Shown in pieces: positions 1-7,718 of a stretch of DNA of 14,448 bases; position 1 is the first letter of the stretch, and the number at the start of each line of letters is the position of its first letter. Source of the stretch: Deltaproteobacteria bacterium (GTDB lineage Bacteria > Desulfobacterota > Deferrimicrobia > Deferrimicrobiales > Deferrimicrobiaceae); assembly GCA_003105225.1 (NCBI GenBank), contig PQAK01000139.1:1-14448 (forward strand), given 5' to 3'. The notes under the pieces are model-generated. The model had not been told where the DNA came from and ran no database searches. It saw nothing but the letters and a program-made list of their open reading frames with translations. The position numbers and the translations under genes were made by a program.

Positions 1-1241
<1,241 letters not shown>

Positions 1242-1247
1242 ACCGCC

Positions 1248-3032
1248 TCACCTCTTGCTCGCGTTGTTGCGCTCCCGGTCCAACCGTTCCTTCTCCCGCT
1301 TGGCGGCGATCTGCGCGGCCAGCATCTCCTGCGCCCGCCGCTGGTCCCCGGCGCCGACGGCCGCCTTGTGGGCCTCCCCGAGCCGTGCGATCTCCCGCTC
1401 CAGCTTCCGGATCTTCAGCCCCAGGACCACATCCGGGTAGATCCTCCGGGCATCGGCCGGGGACATTTCCGCCCGGAACATCTCCTCGGATATCCGCTTC
1501 CGGGCCGCCGCGGAGATCTCCTCGTCCAGGGCCTCGTTGAGGTTCGCGCCGGCGCCCTCTTCGGCCCGCCGCGAAAGCAGCGCGACCGTCTCCCGGACGT
1601 CCTCTCCCTCGATCCACTCCAGGACGCCGTCCCGCCGCATGTCCTCGATCAGGGAGGGCTCGCGCGACAGCAGGCACAGCAGCAGCCCTTCCTCGGGCCG
1701 CCCGCCCGCAGGCCTTCCCGGAATGCCGGGGGACGCCGGGGCCGCGGGGGCGCTCTTCCCCTGCACCTGTTCGAGCACGGTCTCCTCCGGAATGCCGGCC
1801 GACTGCGCCACCCGCTGCACGTACAACCGCCGCTCGGCGGGCTCGGAGAGCCACGGGAGGTACTTCCCCATGAGCCGGAGATAGGACAGCTTCCCGGCGA
1901 TCTGGGAGAGATCGTATTTCCGCGCCGCCGCCCGCTCGATGTATTCCATCAACGGGATCGCCCGGGAGATCCGGTCCGAAAGATCCGTGCCCGTCGTCTC
2001 CTTCGCCCAATCGTCGGGATCCATCCCCTTGGGCGGGAAAAGCACCAGGGGGCTCACCCCTGCGGCGTACAACGGGCCTCCCGCGCGGACGGCCGATTTC
2101 TTCCCGGCGATATCGCCGTCAAAGAGTAGGATGACCGTATCCGACAGTCGCTTCAGCGTCCTTGCGTGGCTCTCCGTGAGCGATGTTCCGCAGGTGGCGA
2201 CGACGTTGCGGACCCCTTTCTGCCACAGGCCGATGAGGTCCATGTATCCCTCGACAACCAGAACCTTCTTATCGTTCCGTATGGAGGCCTGCGCCTGGAA
2301 GAGCCCGTACAGCAAGGAACTTTTCCGGTAGAGCTCGGATTCGGGGGAGTTCAGGTATTTCGGCACGGCGTCGTCGATCGCCCTGGCGCCGAAGCCGCAT
2401 ACCCTCCCCCGGGCGTCCGTGACGGGAAAGGTCACCCGTCCCCGGAACCGCTCCCGGTATCCTCCGCCCTCCATGGGGAACAGGAGCCCCGCCTGCGCGG
2501 CGCGCCCCGGCTCGATCCCTTCCCGGGAGAGGGCGGATAGGAGTTCCTGCCCCCGGCCGCCGTACCCCAGGAAAAACTCCTGCTCCGCCTCCCGGGTCAC
2601 TCCCCGCCGGGCCAGGAACTCCCGGGCGGGCTTCCCGAAGGACGAGGCGCGCAGGAGATCGCGGTACGTCTCCGCCGCAAGGTTCATGATCCGGTAGAGG
2701 TCCTCGTCCGGCCGCCTGGAGGGCGGGCCATTCTCGTGCCGGACCGGGACGCCGTACCGTTCTCCGAGATCCTCGACGGCTTCGGCGAACGAAAGATTGC
2801 GCGCCTTCATCAGGAAGTGGAAAACCGAGCCCCCCTCCCCGCACCCGAAGCATTTGAACGCCTGCCGGGACGGGTGGACGAAAAAGGAAGGGGTTTTCTC
2901 CCGGTGGAACGGACACAGCCCCCGGAAGCTCGATCCGCTGCGCGTCAGGGGGACGGTCTCGGACACCACCGCCACGATATCGGCCTTTTCCCGTATTTCC
3001 CGGATGGTGCTTTCGGAGATGCGGCCTCCCAC
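1248..3032 (-). CDS. dnaG: DNA primase DnaG
   Basis: Primase makes the RNA primers for replication and works with the replicative helicase at the fork. The 594-residue length is normal. The N-terminal CHC2 zinc-binding domain shows C40, H43, C61 and C64 (CPFH, then CFGC). The TOPRIM catalytic core includes E261 in VVEGYMD and the D305/D307 pair in LLFDGD. A Pro/Ala/Gly-rich linker at about 425-447 separates the core from a C-terminal helical region, which is expected to bind the helicase and is poorly conserved in the family. The start is a GTG at 3032 preceded by GAAGGA; it gives the usual N-terminus (MGGRISESTIREIREKADIV), and no better start is visible. The stop lies six bases from rpoD. 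An intrinsic terminator lies upstream, so dnaG probably receives fewer transcripts than rpsU, as in the E. coli operon. Confidence 0.98.
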   Translation of the reverse strand: MGGRISESTIREIREKADIVAVVSETVPLTRSGSSFRGLCPFHREKTPSFFVHPSRQAFKCFGCGEGGSVFHFLMKARNLSFAEAVEDLGERYGVPVRHENGPPSRRPDEDLYRIMNLAAETYRDLLRASSFGKPAREFLARRGVTREAEQEFFLGYGGRGQELLSALSREGIEPGRAAQAGLLFPMEGGGYRERFRGRVTFPVTDARGRVCGFGARAIDDAVPKYLNSPESELYRKSSLLYGLFQAQASIRNDKKVLVVEGYMDLIGLWQKGVRNVVATCGTSLTESHARTLKRLSDTVILLFDGDIAGKKSAVRAGGPLYAAGVSPLVLFPPKGMDPDDWAKETTGTDLSDRISRAIPLMEYIERAAARKYDLSQIAGKLSYLRLMGKYLPWLSEPAERRLYVQRVAQSAGIPEETVLEQVQGKSAPAAPASPGIPGRPAGGRPEEGLLLCLLSREPSLIEDMRRDGVLEWIEGEDVRETVALLSRRAEEGAGANLNEALDEEISAAARKRISEEMFRAEMSPADARRIYPDVVLGLKIRKLEREIARLGEAHKAAVGAGDQRRAQEMLAAQIAAKREKERLDRERNNASKR

Positions 3033-3121
3033 GTTTCCTTCGGCCTCGAACCTGCGTAAGTTCAGATAAAAAATCCCGGGCGACGGCGCTGCCCGGGGAC
3101 GATCCGACTCCCGATCCGGCC
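3033..3121 (-). other. Intergenic region yqeY-dnaG
   Basis: This 89-base gap holds the intrinsic terminator at 3068-3097 and the dnaG ribosome-binding site (GAAGGA just before the GTG). I see no convincing -35/-10 pair on the minus strand between the terminator and dnaG, so no dedicated dnaG promoter is called. Confidence 0.7.
3068..3097 (-). terminator. Intrinsic terminator or attenuator between yqeY and dnaG
   Basis: Read on the minus strand, CCCGGGC (3097-3091), a nine-base loop and GCCCGGG (3081-3075) form a perfect 7-bp all-GC stem. One A and a run of six T residues (3073-3068) follow at once. This is the classic Rho-independent form and it points in the direction of transcription. It lies 24 bases after the yqeY stop and 35 bases before the dnaG start, inside the operon rather than at its end. 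The E. coli rpsU-dnaG-rpoD operon has a partial terminator between rpsU and dnaG that lowers primase output. By analogy I infer the same role here, with read-through supplying dnaG and rpoD. Confidence 0.88.
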
Positions 3122-3568
3122 TCAGCCGGAGAGCAGGCGGCGGACGACCTCGCTCACCATCTTGCCGTCGGCGCGGCCCGCCACCTTCGGCATCAGCTCC
3201 TTCATCACGCGGCCCATGTCGGAAGGGGACTTGGCGCCCGCCGCCGCCACCGCTTCCCGCGCGAGGGATTCCACCTCGGCCTCGGACAGCCCCTGCGGGA
3301 GGTACGCGGAAAGGACGGAGATCTCGCCCTCCTCCTTCTCCGCGAGTTCGGGGCGGTTTCCCTTCAGGAACAGCTCGATGGACTCGCGGCGCTTCTTCAC
3401 CATCGACGCCAGCGCCTTGACGACCGCGTCGTCTCCCAGCTCTCCCCTCGCCTCGATCTCCCGGTTCTTGACCGCCGCGACGGCCATCCGCAAAGCAGAA
3501 AGGGCCAAGGAGTTTCGCTCCTTGGCCGCTTTCTGCATGTCTTTATGCAACCGGTCCTTCAGTCCCAT
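3122..3568 (-). CDS. yqeY: GatB/YqeY domain protein
   Basis: This 148-residue protein matches the YqeY family, a small all-helical protein related to the tRNA-binding tail domain of the GatB subunit of Asp/Glu-tRNA amidotransferase. Its cellular role is not established. Family-typical segments are the N-terminal LKDRLHKDMQKAAK, the central ALRMAVAAVKNREIEARGEL, the motif LSAYLPQGLSEAEVE, and the C-terminal SDMGRVMKELMPKVAGRADGKMV. Length and ends fit the family. It starts at the ATG at 3568, three bases after rpsU, with only a weak ribosome-binding site, so translation is probably coupled to rpsU. It lies upstream of the internal terminator and is therefore expected at rpsU-like transcript levels. 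rpsU and yqeY are neighbours in many bacteria, which hints at a translation-linked job, but no function can be assigned from sequence. Confidence 0.93.
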   Translation of the reverse strand: MGLKDRLHKDMQKAAKERNSLALSALRMAVAAVKNREIEARGELGDDAVVKALASMVKKRRESIELFLKGNRPELAEKEEGEISVLSAYLPQGLSEAEVESLAREAVAAAGAKSPSDMGRVMKELMPKVAGRADGKMVSEVVRRLLSG

Positions 3569-3571
3569 CCG

Positions 3572-3769
3572 CTACCGGCTCATTTTCTTCATTTTCTTCA
3601 ACGCGCGTTTCCTGGCCGCCAATGCTTTCTTCTTCCTCTTGACGCTTGGCTTCTCGTAATGTTCGCGCTTGCGGATCTCCGAAAGGATTCCGGCTTTTTC
3701 ACACTGTTTTTTGAACCGCTTCAGTACGCTTTCAAAGGGCTCCTCTTCCTTCACCCGGACGCCCGGCAT
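3572..3769 (-). CDS. rpsU: 30S ribosomal protein bS21
   Basis: bS21 is a small, very basic protein of the 30S platform, near the 3' end of 16S rRNA, that helps initiation. The 65-residue sequence has the family pattern: V-E-P-F-like start (EEEPFESVLKRFKKQCEKAG), the central EIRKREHYEKPSVKRK, and a Lys/Arg-rich tail ending KKMKKMSR. It is the first gene of the rpsU-yqeY-dnaG-rpoD operon. A near-consensus promoter lies about 50-75 bases upstream. The leader is about 40 bases and carries AAGGGGTGA, close to the ideal anti-Shine-Dalgarno match, about nine bases before the ATG. The gene ends three bases before yqeY. Confidence 0.97.
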   Translation of the reverse strand: MPGVRVKEEEPFESVLKRFKKQCEKAGILSEIRKREHYEKPSVKRKKKALAARKRALKKMKKMSR

Positions 3770-3872
3770 AAATGGATCACCCCTTCCCTTGCCAGCCTGG
3801 TACGGAAAATTTTAATATTATAAGTGATTTCTACTTCAAGTCAAGGAATCGAATCGGCATCTTTCCCCGGGG
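3770..3872 (-). other. Intergenic region ppnP-rpsU
   Basis: At 103 bases this is the longest non-coding gap in the window. It contains the rpsU promoter, the AT-rich initiation region and the rpsU ribosome-binding site. Immediately after the ppnP stop lies a CCCCGGGG palindrome (3865-3872), which has no loop and no T-run, so I do not call a terminator for the upstream unit. Confidence 0.75.
3817..3844 (-). promoter_or_regulatory. Sigma-70 promoter of the rpsU-yqeY-dnaG-rpoD operon
   Basis: On the minus strand a -35 box TTGACT (3844-3839) is separated by 16 bases from a perfect -10 box TATAAT (3822-3817). The predicted start of transcription is an A near 3810, giving a leader of about 40 bases before the rpsU ATG at 3769. 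The element sits in the only AT-rich patch of an otherwise GC-rich window, immediately upstream of a conserved operon head. The -35 matches the TTGACA consensus at five of six positions. RpoD, made by the last gene of this operon, would be expected to recognise it, so autoregulation is possible. Confidence 0.88.
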
Positions 3873-4148
3873 TCATCGGTACCGGCACAGGTAGGCGGCC
3901 GGGCCTTCCGCCTTGACCTCGAACGTGACGCCCGCCGGGACCTCGAACCCCTCCCCCGGCCCCGCCGACAGCCACGGTTTCCCGGGCACGCGGTACCAGA
4001 GGGTCCCCGCGACCACGGAGATGCTCTCCTGGCGGGAGGTGCCGAAGGCGTATTCCCCCGGCTCGATCACGCCCACGGTCGCGTCGCCGTCGGCATCCGT
4101 GAATCCCAGGCTTTGGACCTTGTCCTCGAAATACCGGTTGTGCCGCAT
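3873..4148 (-). CDS. ppnP: Pyrimidine/purine nucleoside phosphorylase PpnP (DUF1255, cupin fold)
   Basis: The 91-residue product matches the PpnP/YaiE family, compact cupin-like proteins that split several purine and pyrimidine nucleosides with phosphate to give the free base and ribose-1-phosphate. Visible family features are the N-terminal NRYFEDKVQSLGF, the central GVIEPGEYAFGTSRQESISVVAGTL-type block (residues about 26-50), and the barrel segment PGEGFEVPAGVTFEVKA. The length is close to the usual 93-95. I chose the ATG at 4148 because it has GGAGG four bases upstream and aligns with the family. An in-frame GTG at 4175 that overlaps the HIT stop codon (GTGA) would add nine Gly/Arg-rich residues and lacks a ribosome-binding site. 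It is the last gene before the rpsU promoter and probably ends the transcript coming from the his cluster. Confidence 0.9.
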   Translation of the reverse strand: MRHNRYFEDKVQSLGFTDADGDATVGVIEPGEYAFGTSRQESISVVAGTLWYRVPGKPWLSAGPGEGFEVPAGVTFEVKAEGPAAYLCRYR

Positions 4149-4171
4149 CCGCCCTCCGGCCCTGCCGGGCG

Positions 4172-4519
4172 TCACCCCATCTTCGGGTCGAGCGCCTTGC
4201 CCCCGATCAGATGCAGGTGCAGGTGGGGCACGATCTGCCCTCCGTCGTCCCCGTTGTTGATCACGATCCGGTATCCCGACTCGGCGATCCCCTTGTCGTT
4301 TGCGATCTTGGCGGAGAGGCGCAGCATCTTCCCCAGGAGGCCTGCGTCGTTCTTCCCGACGTCGTTCAGGTTGACCATGTGCTCCTTCGGGACGATCAGG
4401 ACGTGGACCGGAGCGACCGGCCGGATGTCCGGAAACGCGACCAGGTCGTGGTCTTCGTAGATCGGTTGGGACGGCATTTCCTTCCGGACGATTTTACAGA
4501 AGATGCACTCGTCGGCCAT
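4172..4519 (-). CDS. HIT-family (HINT-type) nucleotide hydrolase or transferase
   Basis: HIT proteins hydrolyse nucleoside phosphoramidates or other nucleotide-linked substrates; the natural substrate of bacterial HINT proteins is usually unknown. The 115-residue protein has the defining histidine triad HLHLHL at residues 99-104 (H99, H101, H103) after QIVP, followed by GGK. It also has the zinc-type pair C5/C8 in ECIFCKIV, and the conserved stretches VAFPDIRPVAPVHVLIVPKEH and INNGDDGGQ. The start ATG at 4519 has GGAGG nine bases upstream and gives the typical MADECIFCK end. An ATG at 4525 overlapping the hisI stop (ATGA) would add two residues. HIT genes often follow hisI in this group of bacteria, but a direct part in histidine synthesis is not established. 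Confidence 0.95.
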   Translation of the reverse strand: MADECIFCKIVRKEMPSQPIYEDHDLVAFPDIRPVAPVHVLIVPKEHMVNLNDVGKNDAGLLGKMLRLSAKIANDKGIAESGYRIVINNGDDGGQIVPHLHLHLIGGKALDPKMG

Positions 4520-4521
4520 CG

Positions 4522-4866
4522 TCATTTTCCTCCGCGCCGCCAGGCGCTCCGATAGAAGCAGGTCCGTTCTCCAGTATGGCACGCGGGGCCTTCCTGGCGC
4601 ACGCGATACAGGAGCGTGTCCACGTCGCAATCGTATCGCACCTCGTCCACTTCCTGGAAATGACCGGAGGACTCCCCCTTGACCCACAAGGACCTCCGGG
4701 ACCGGCTCCAGTAGCTGGCGCGTCCCGTCTCGAACGTTTTCCGGAGGGCGTCGGCGTTCGCCCAGGCGACCATCAGCACGGCGCCGTCGGAAACGTCCTG
4801 CGTCACCACGGGCACCAGCCCGCGGTCGTCGAACTTCACGATTGCGATCAACTCGTCCGCGGTCAT
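4522..4866 (-). CDS. hisI: Phosphoribosyl-AMP cyclohydrolase HisI (stand-alone)
   Basis: HisI opens the purine ring of phosphoribosyl-AMP, the third step of histidine synthesis, using zinc and magnesium. The 114-residue protein shows the metal motif YDCDVD (D79, C80, D81, D83) and the zinc cysteines C96 and C103 in GPACHTGERTCFY. MVAWANADAL and TGRASYWSRSR are also typical. It ends right after this domain, so no phosphoribosyl-ATP pyrophosphohydrolase (HisE) domain is fused to it, and none is encoded nearby. I chose the ATG at 4866 because AGGGGAGAGGG lies just upstream; an alternative ATG at 4884, overlapping the hisF stop (ATGA), would add MKGRGK. It sits between hisF and the HIT gene. Confidence 0.95.
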   Translation of the reverse strand: MTADELIAIVKFDDRGLVPVVTQDVSDGAVLMVAWANADALRKTFETGRASYWSRSRRSLWVKGESSGHFQEVDEVRYDCDVDTLLYRVRQEGPACHTGERTCFYRSAWRRGGK

Positions 4867-4880
4867 CTTCCCTCTCCCCT

Positions 4881-5705
4881 TCATGGTCGGGGGCCGGGAG
4901 GTTGCCGGCCCTCCAGGAACGCGCGGATCGCATCCCGGGCGGGCGGCCTCACCGGCACGCCGTGCTGCTTCAGGTATTCCTTCGCCTCGGCCACCGTGTA
5001 CTCCGCGTAATGGAAGATCGAAGCCGCCAGCGCGGCGTCCGCCCCTCCCTCCTTCAGTCCTTCCAGCAGGTGCTCGAGGGTTCCCACCCCGCCCGAGGCG
5101 ATCACCGGGATCCCGACCGCGTCCGCGACGGCGCGCGTCAGCGGGATGTCGTATCCGTCCCGCGTTCCGTCCCGGTCCATGCTGGTCAGGAGGATCTCCC
5201 CCGCACCGAGCTCCTCCATGCGGGCCGACCACTCCACCGCGTCGATCCCCGTCGGCCGGCGGCCGCCGTGGGTGTACACCTCCCATTCCCCGGGCCGCCC
5301 CGGCACCGCCCGGGCGTCGATCGCCACCACCGTGCACTGGCTCCCGAACCGCTCGGCCGCCCGCCGGACGAAGTCGGGGTCGGCCACCGCGGCCGTGTTG
5401 ATCGACACCTTGTCGGCCCCCGCGAGCAGGAGGCTCCGGATGTCCTCGATCGTGCGGATCCCGCCGCCGACGGTCAGCGGCATGAAGACCTGCTCCGCCG
5501 TCTTCCGCACGACGTCGATCAGGATGTCCCGCTTCTCGTGGGACGCCGTGATGTCGAGGAAGACGAGCTCGTCGGCCTCCTCCTCGTCGTACCGGCGCGC
5601 GATCTCCACCGGGTCGCCGGCGTCCCGCAGGTCCACGAAGTTGACCCCCTTGACGACGCGGCCGTCCTTGACGTCCAGGCACGGGATGATCCGCTTGGCG
5701 AGCAT
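4881..5705 (-). CDS. hisF: Imidazole glycerol phosphate synthase cyclase subunit HisF
   Basis: HisF is the TIM-barrel half of IGP synthase. It takes ammonia made by HisH and converts PRFAR into imidazole glycerol phosphate plus AICAR, which feeds purine synthesis. Catalytic D11 (IIPCLD) and D130 (VVAID) fall at exactly the positions known from Thermotoga HisF when the ATG at 5705 is used. Phosphate-binding GGGIR and ASGGVG loops are present. A GTG at 5723, overlapping the hisA stop (GTGA), would add six residues; it has an AAGGGA close by, while the ATG has no clear ribosome-binding site, so the start is uncertain. The protein is 274 residues, about 20 longer than usual, owing to a Pro/Arg-rich C-terminal tail after residue 252. 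It follows the hisH-hisA fusion directly. Confidence 0.96.
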   Translation of the reverse strand: MLAKRIIPCLDVKDGRVVKGVNFVDLRDAGDPVEIARRYDEEEADELVFLDITASHEKRDILIDVVRKTAEQVFMPLTVGGGIRTIEDIRSLLLAGADKVSINTAAVADPDFVRRAAERFGSQCTVVAIDARAVPGRPGEWEVYTHGGRRPTGIDAVEWSARMEELGAGEILLTSMDRDGTRDGYDIPLTRAVADAVGIPVIASGGVGTLEHLLEGLKEGGADAALAASIFHYAEYTVAEAKEYLKQHGVPVRPPARDAIRAFLEGRQPPGPRP

Positions 5706-5719
5706 CGGGACGGGAGGGC

Positions 5720-6451
5720 TCACTCCCTTTCCAGGCGGAGCGCCTCGGAAAGATCGATCGATCCGTCGTACATCGCGCGCCCGATGATCACGCCGCAGAC
5801 CCCCCCGTTCTCCATCGTCCGGAGCAGCTCGACGTCCGCCAGCGTGCTCACGCCGCCGGAGGCCAGCACGGGGGTGGACAGCCCCTTCGCGAACTCGCCG
5901 ATGCTGCGGAAGTTGGGGCCCACCATCATGCCGTCGCGCGCGATGTCGGTGTAGATGAAGCAGGAGACGCCGCCCTCCTCGATCTGCCGGGCGAGGTCCA
6001 CGGCGACCACTCCCGTCACCTCCACCCAGCCGCGGATGGCCACGCGCCCTTCCTTGGCGTCCATCGCCGCGGCCACCTTCCCCGGGTATGCCTTCGTGAT
6101 GCGAAGGACCTCCTCCGGGTTGCGGACGACGGTGGTCCCCAGGATGATCCGGGACGCTCCCGCGCCCAGGTACCGGGAGGCGATATCGAAGTTGCGCACC
6201 CCGCCGCCCACCTGCACCGGGACGTCGACGGCGGCCACGATCCGCTTGATGATGTCGAAATTGACCGGCTTCCCCAGGAAAGCCCCGTCGAGGTCCACCA
6301 CGTGCAGCCGCGTCGCCCCTGCGCCGGCGAACCGCCGGGCGACCTCGAGCGGCGAATCGGCGAAAACGGTGGAGTCCTCCGCCTTCCCCTGGCGGAGCCG
6401 GACCGCCTTGCCGCCCTGGATGTCGATCGCCGGGATTACCTGGAACGCCAT
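5720..6451 (-). CDS. hisA: HisA portion, ProFAR isomerase, possibly also made from an internal start
   Basis: HisA converts ProFAR to PRFAR by an Amadori rearrangement, the step before HisF/HisH. The 243-residue unit from the internal ATG at 6451 is full length and intact: IPAID with D10, VDLDGA, the GGGVR loop, D131 in AAAMDAKEG, YTDIARDG and the second phosphate loop ASGGVS. These mark HisA rather than HisF. It has no stop codon before it and so lies in the same frame as hisH. The sequence AAGAGG, five bases before this ATG, is a good ribosome-binding site, so free HisA may be made as well as the fusion. The stop overlaps a possible GTG start of hisF. Listed separately so that the isomerase is not lost inside the fusion entry. 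Confidence 0.88.
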   Translation of the reverse strand: MAFQVIPAIDIQGGKAVRLRQGKAEDSTVFADSPLEVARRFAGAGATRLHVVDLDGAFLGKPVNFDIIKRIVAAVDVPVQVGGGVRNFDIASRYLGAGASRIILGTTVVRNPEEVLRITKAYPGKVAAAMDAKEGRVAIRGWVEVTGVVAVDLARQIEEGGVSCFIYTDIARDGMMVGPNFRSIGEFAKGLSTPVLASGGVSTLADVELLRTMENGGVCGVIIGRAMYDGSIDLSEALRLERE

Positions 6452-7126
6452 GGGATCCTCTTCATGCCGCTTCGCGCACAGGCGGCCGAAGTTGCCGAGG
6501 AGCGCGAGCCCCGCGGCCTGGCTCTTTTCGGGGTGGAACTGGACCGCCAGCAGGTTCCCCCTCCCCACGCCCGCGGCGAATTCCACGCCGTAGGACGTCC
6601 GGCAGGCGACGATGGAGGGATCGTCCGGCCGCACGTAGTAGGAGTGGACGAAGTAGAAATACGCCCCCGAGGGGATCCCGCGGAGCACCGGGTGGTCCAT
6701 CGTGAATTCGACGCGGTTCCACCCCATGTGGGGGATCTTCAGGACGGTCCGCCGGCCCGGCTCCCCGGGATCGGACATCCCCGCGGGGAAGCGGACCACG
6801 TTCCCCTGCAGGAACCCGATCCCCTCGTGCCGGCCGAATTCCTCGCTCTCGGAAAACAGCACCTGCAGGCCCAGGCAGATGCCGAGGAACGGCCTTCCGT
6901 CGCGGAGCACGTCCTGGAGGAAGGGAAGCAGCTCCTGGCGCGCGAGGTTCCCCATGCAGTCGCGGAAGGCCCCTACGCCGGGCAGCACGATCCCCGGGCA
7001 CCGGGACAACTCCTGGCGGCTGCCGCTGATCCGCACGGGAAACCCGAGCGCCTCCAGCGCCTTGCCGACGCTGCGAAGGTTCCCCATGCCGTAATCGACG
7101 ATGCCGATGGCATCCGTCCGGCTCAT
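5720..7126 (-). CDS. hisH: HisH-HisA fusion: glutaminase subunit of IGP synthase joined to phosphoribosyl isomerase HisA
   Basis: One uninterrupted frame of 468 residues encodes two histidine enzymes. Residues 1 to about 216 are HisH, the class I glutamine amidotransferase that supplies ammonia to HisF: VDYGMGNL at the start, the nucleophile C84 in GICLGLQ, oxyanion region VLPGVGAF, IPHMGWN, and the catalytic H198 and E200 in QFHPEKSQ. HisH normally ends shortly after the GNFGRL-type helix. Here the frame continues through CAKRHEEDP (217-225) straight into a complete HisA at residue 226, with no stop. The ATG at 7126 overlaps the hisB stop (ATGA). I checked the junction codon by codon. A real fusion, a recent one-base deletion, or a sequence error could each explain it; a TGA in another frame at 6464-6462 would have ended HisH after one extra base. 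Confidence 0.9.
   Translation of the reverse strand: MSRTDAIGIVDYGMGNLRSVGKALEALGFPVRISGSRQELSRCPGIVLPGVGAFRDCMGNLARQELLPFLQDVLRDGRPFLGICLGLQVLFSESEEFGRHEGIGFLQGNVVRFPAGMSDPGEPGRRTVLKIPHMGWNRVEFTMDHPVLRGIPSGAYFYFVHSYYVRPDDPSIVACRTSYGVEFAAGVGRGNLLAVQFHPEKSQAAGLALLGNFGRLCAKRHEEDPMAFQVIPAIDIQGGKAVRLRQGKAEDSTVFADSPLEVARRFAGAGATRLHVVDLDGAFLGKPVNFDIIKRIVAAVDVPVQVGGGVRNFDIASRYLGAGASRIILGTTVVRNPEEVLRITKAYPGKVAAAMDAKEGRVAIRGWVEVTGVVAVDLARQIEEGGVSCFIYTDIARDGMMVGPNFRSIGEFAKGLSTPVLASGGVSTLADVELLRTMENGGVCGVIIGRAMYDGSIDLSEALRLERE
6457..6462 (-). promoter_or_regulatory. Ribosome-binding site before the internal hisA ATG
   Basis: AAGAGG on the minus strand ends five bases before the ATG at 6451, at good spacing. 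It lies inside the open hisH-hisA frame. It suggests that hisA was, or still is, translated on its own. Confidence 0.65.
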
Positions 7127-7713
7127 CCCAGGACACCCTTCGTGGACGGAACTCCCTTGACCCGGGGGTCGATCCGGACGGCGTCCGCCATCGCCCTGGC
7201 CAGGGCCTTGAAGACGGCCTCGATCGTGTGATGGGCATTCGACCCGTAGGGGACGTTCACGTGGACGCACACGCCCGACGACTGGGAGAACGCCCGGAGA
7301 AATTCCTCCACCAGCTCCACGTCGAAGGCCCCCACTTTTTCGCTCTTCAGGGGGCAGTGGAAGACGAGGTGGGGGCGCGCGGAGACGTCCACGCTGACGT
7401 TGGCCAGCGATTCGATCATCGGGACGCTTGCGAATGCGTAGCGCGCGATCCCGGCCAGCGTCCCCAGGCTTTTCCGGAACGCTTCCCCGAGGCAGATGCC
7501 GACGTCCTCGACGAGGTGGTGGAAGTCGACCTCGGTGTCCCCCTTCGCGGCCACCGACAGGTCGAACCCGCCGTGACGGGCGAAAAGGGCCAGCATGTGA
7601 TCGAAGAACGGGACGGTCGTGGCGATGTTCCCGCCGCCCTCCCCTTCCAGTCGCAACGACAGCGCGATGTCGGTTTCCTTGGTCCTTCGGGCGACCTGCG
7701 CTTCCCTGGGCAT
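7123..7713 (-). CDS. hisB: Imidazoleglycerol-phosphate dehydratase HisB (monofunctional)
   Basis: HisB removes water from imidazole glycerol phosphate to give imidazole acetol phosphate, using two manganese ions per active site. The 196-residue protein has the family motifs TKETDI near the start, VPFFDHML (35-42), DFHHLVEDVGI with H65, H66, E69 and D70, and NAHHTIEAVFKA with H161, H162 and E165. It lacks the N-terminal histidinol-phosphatase domain found in enterobacterial HisB, so that phosphatase must come from another gene. The ATG at 7713 has GGAGG ten bases upstream and fits family N-termini. The ATG at 7722, overlapping the hisD stop (ATGA), would add three residues but stands only one base from the same GGAGG. 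Its own stop overlaps the hisH start. Confidence 0.96.
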   Translation of the reverse strand: MPREAQVARRTKETDIALSLRLEGEGGGNIATTVPFFDHMLALFARHGGFDLSVAAKGDTEVDFHHLVEDVGICLGEAFRKSLGTLAGIARYAFASVPMIESLANVSVDVSARPHLVFHCPLKSEKVGAFDVELVEEFLRAFSQSSGVCVHVNVPYGSNAHHTIEAVFKALARAMADAVRIDPRVKGVPSTKGVLG

Positions 7714-7718
7714 CCGCT

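Noticed and set aside
3033..3067. A dedicated dnaG promoter after the internal terminator
   Set aside because: TTTATC could pass as a weak -10, but no -35-like sequence is found at 15-19 bases upstream; that position is occupied by the GC stem.
3865..3872. CCCCGGGG palindrome just after the ppnP stop as a terminator
   Set aside because: It has no loop and no following T-run, so it cannot form a standard intrinsic terminator hairpin.
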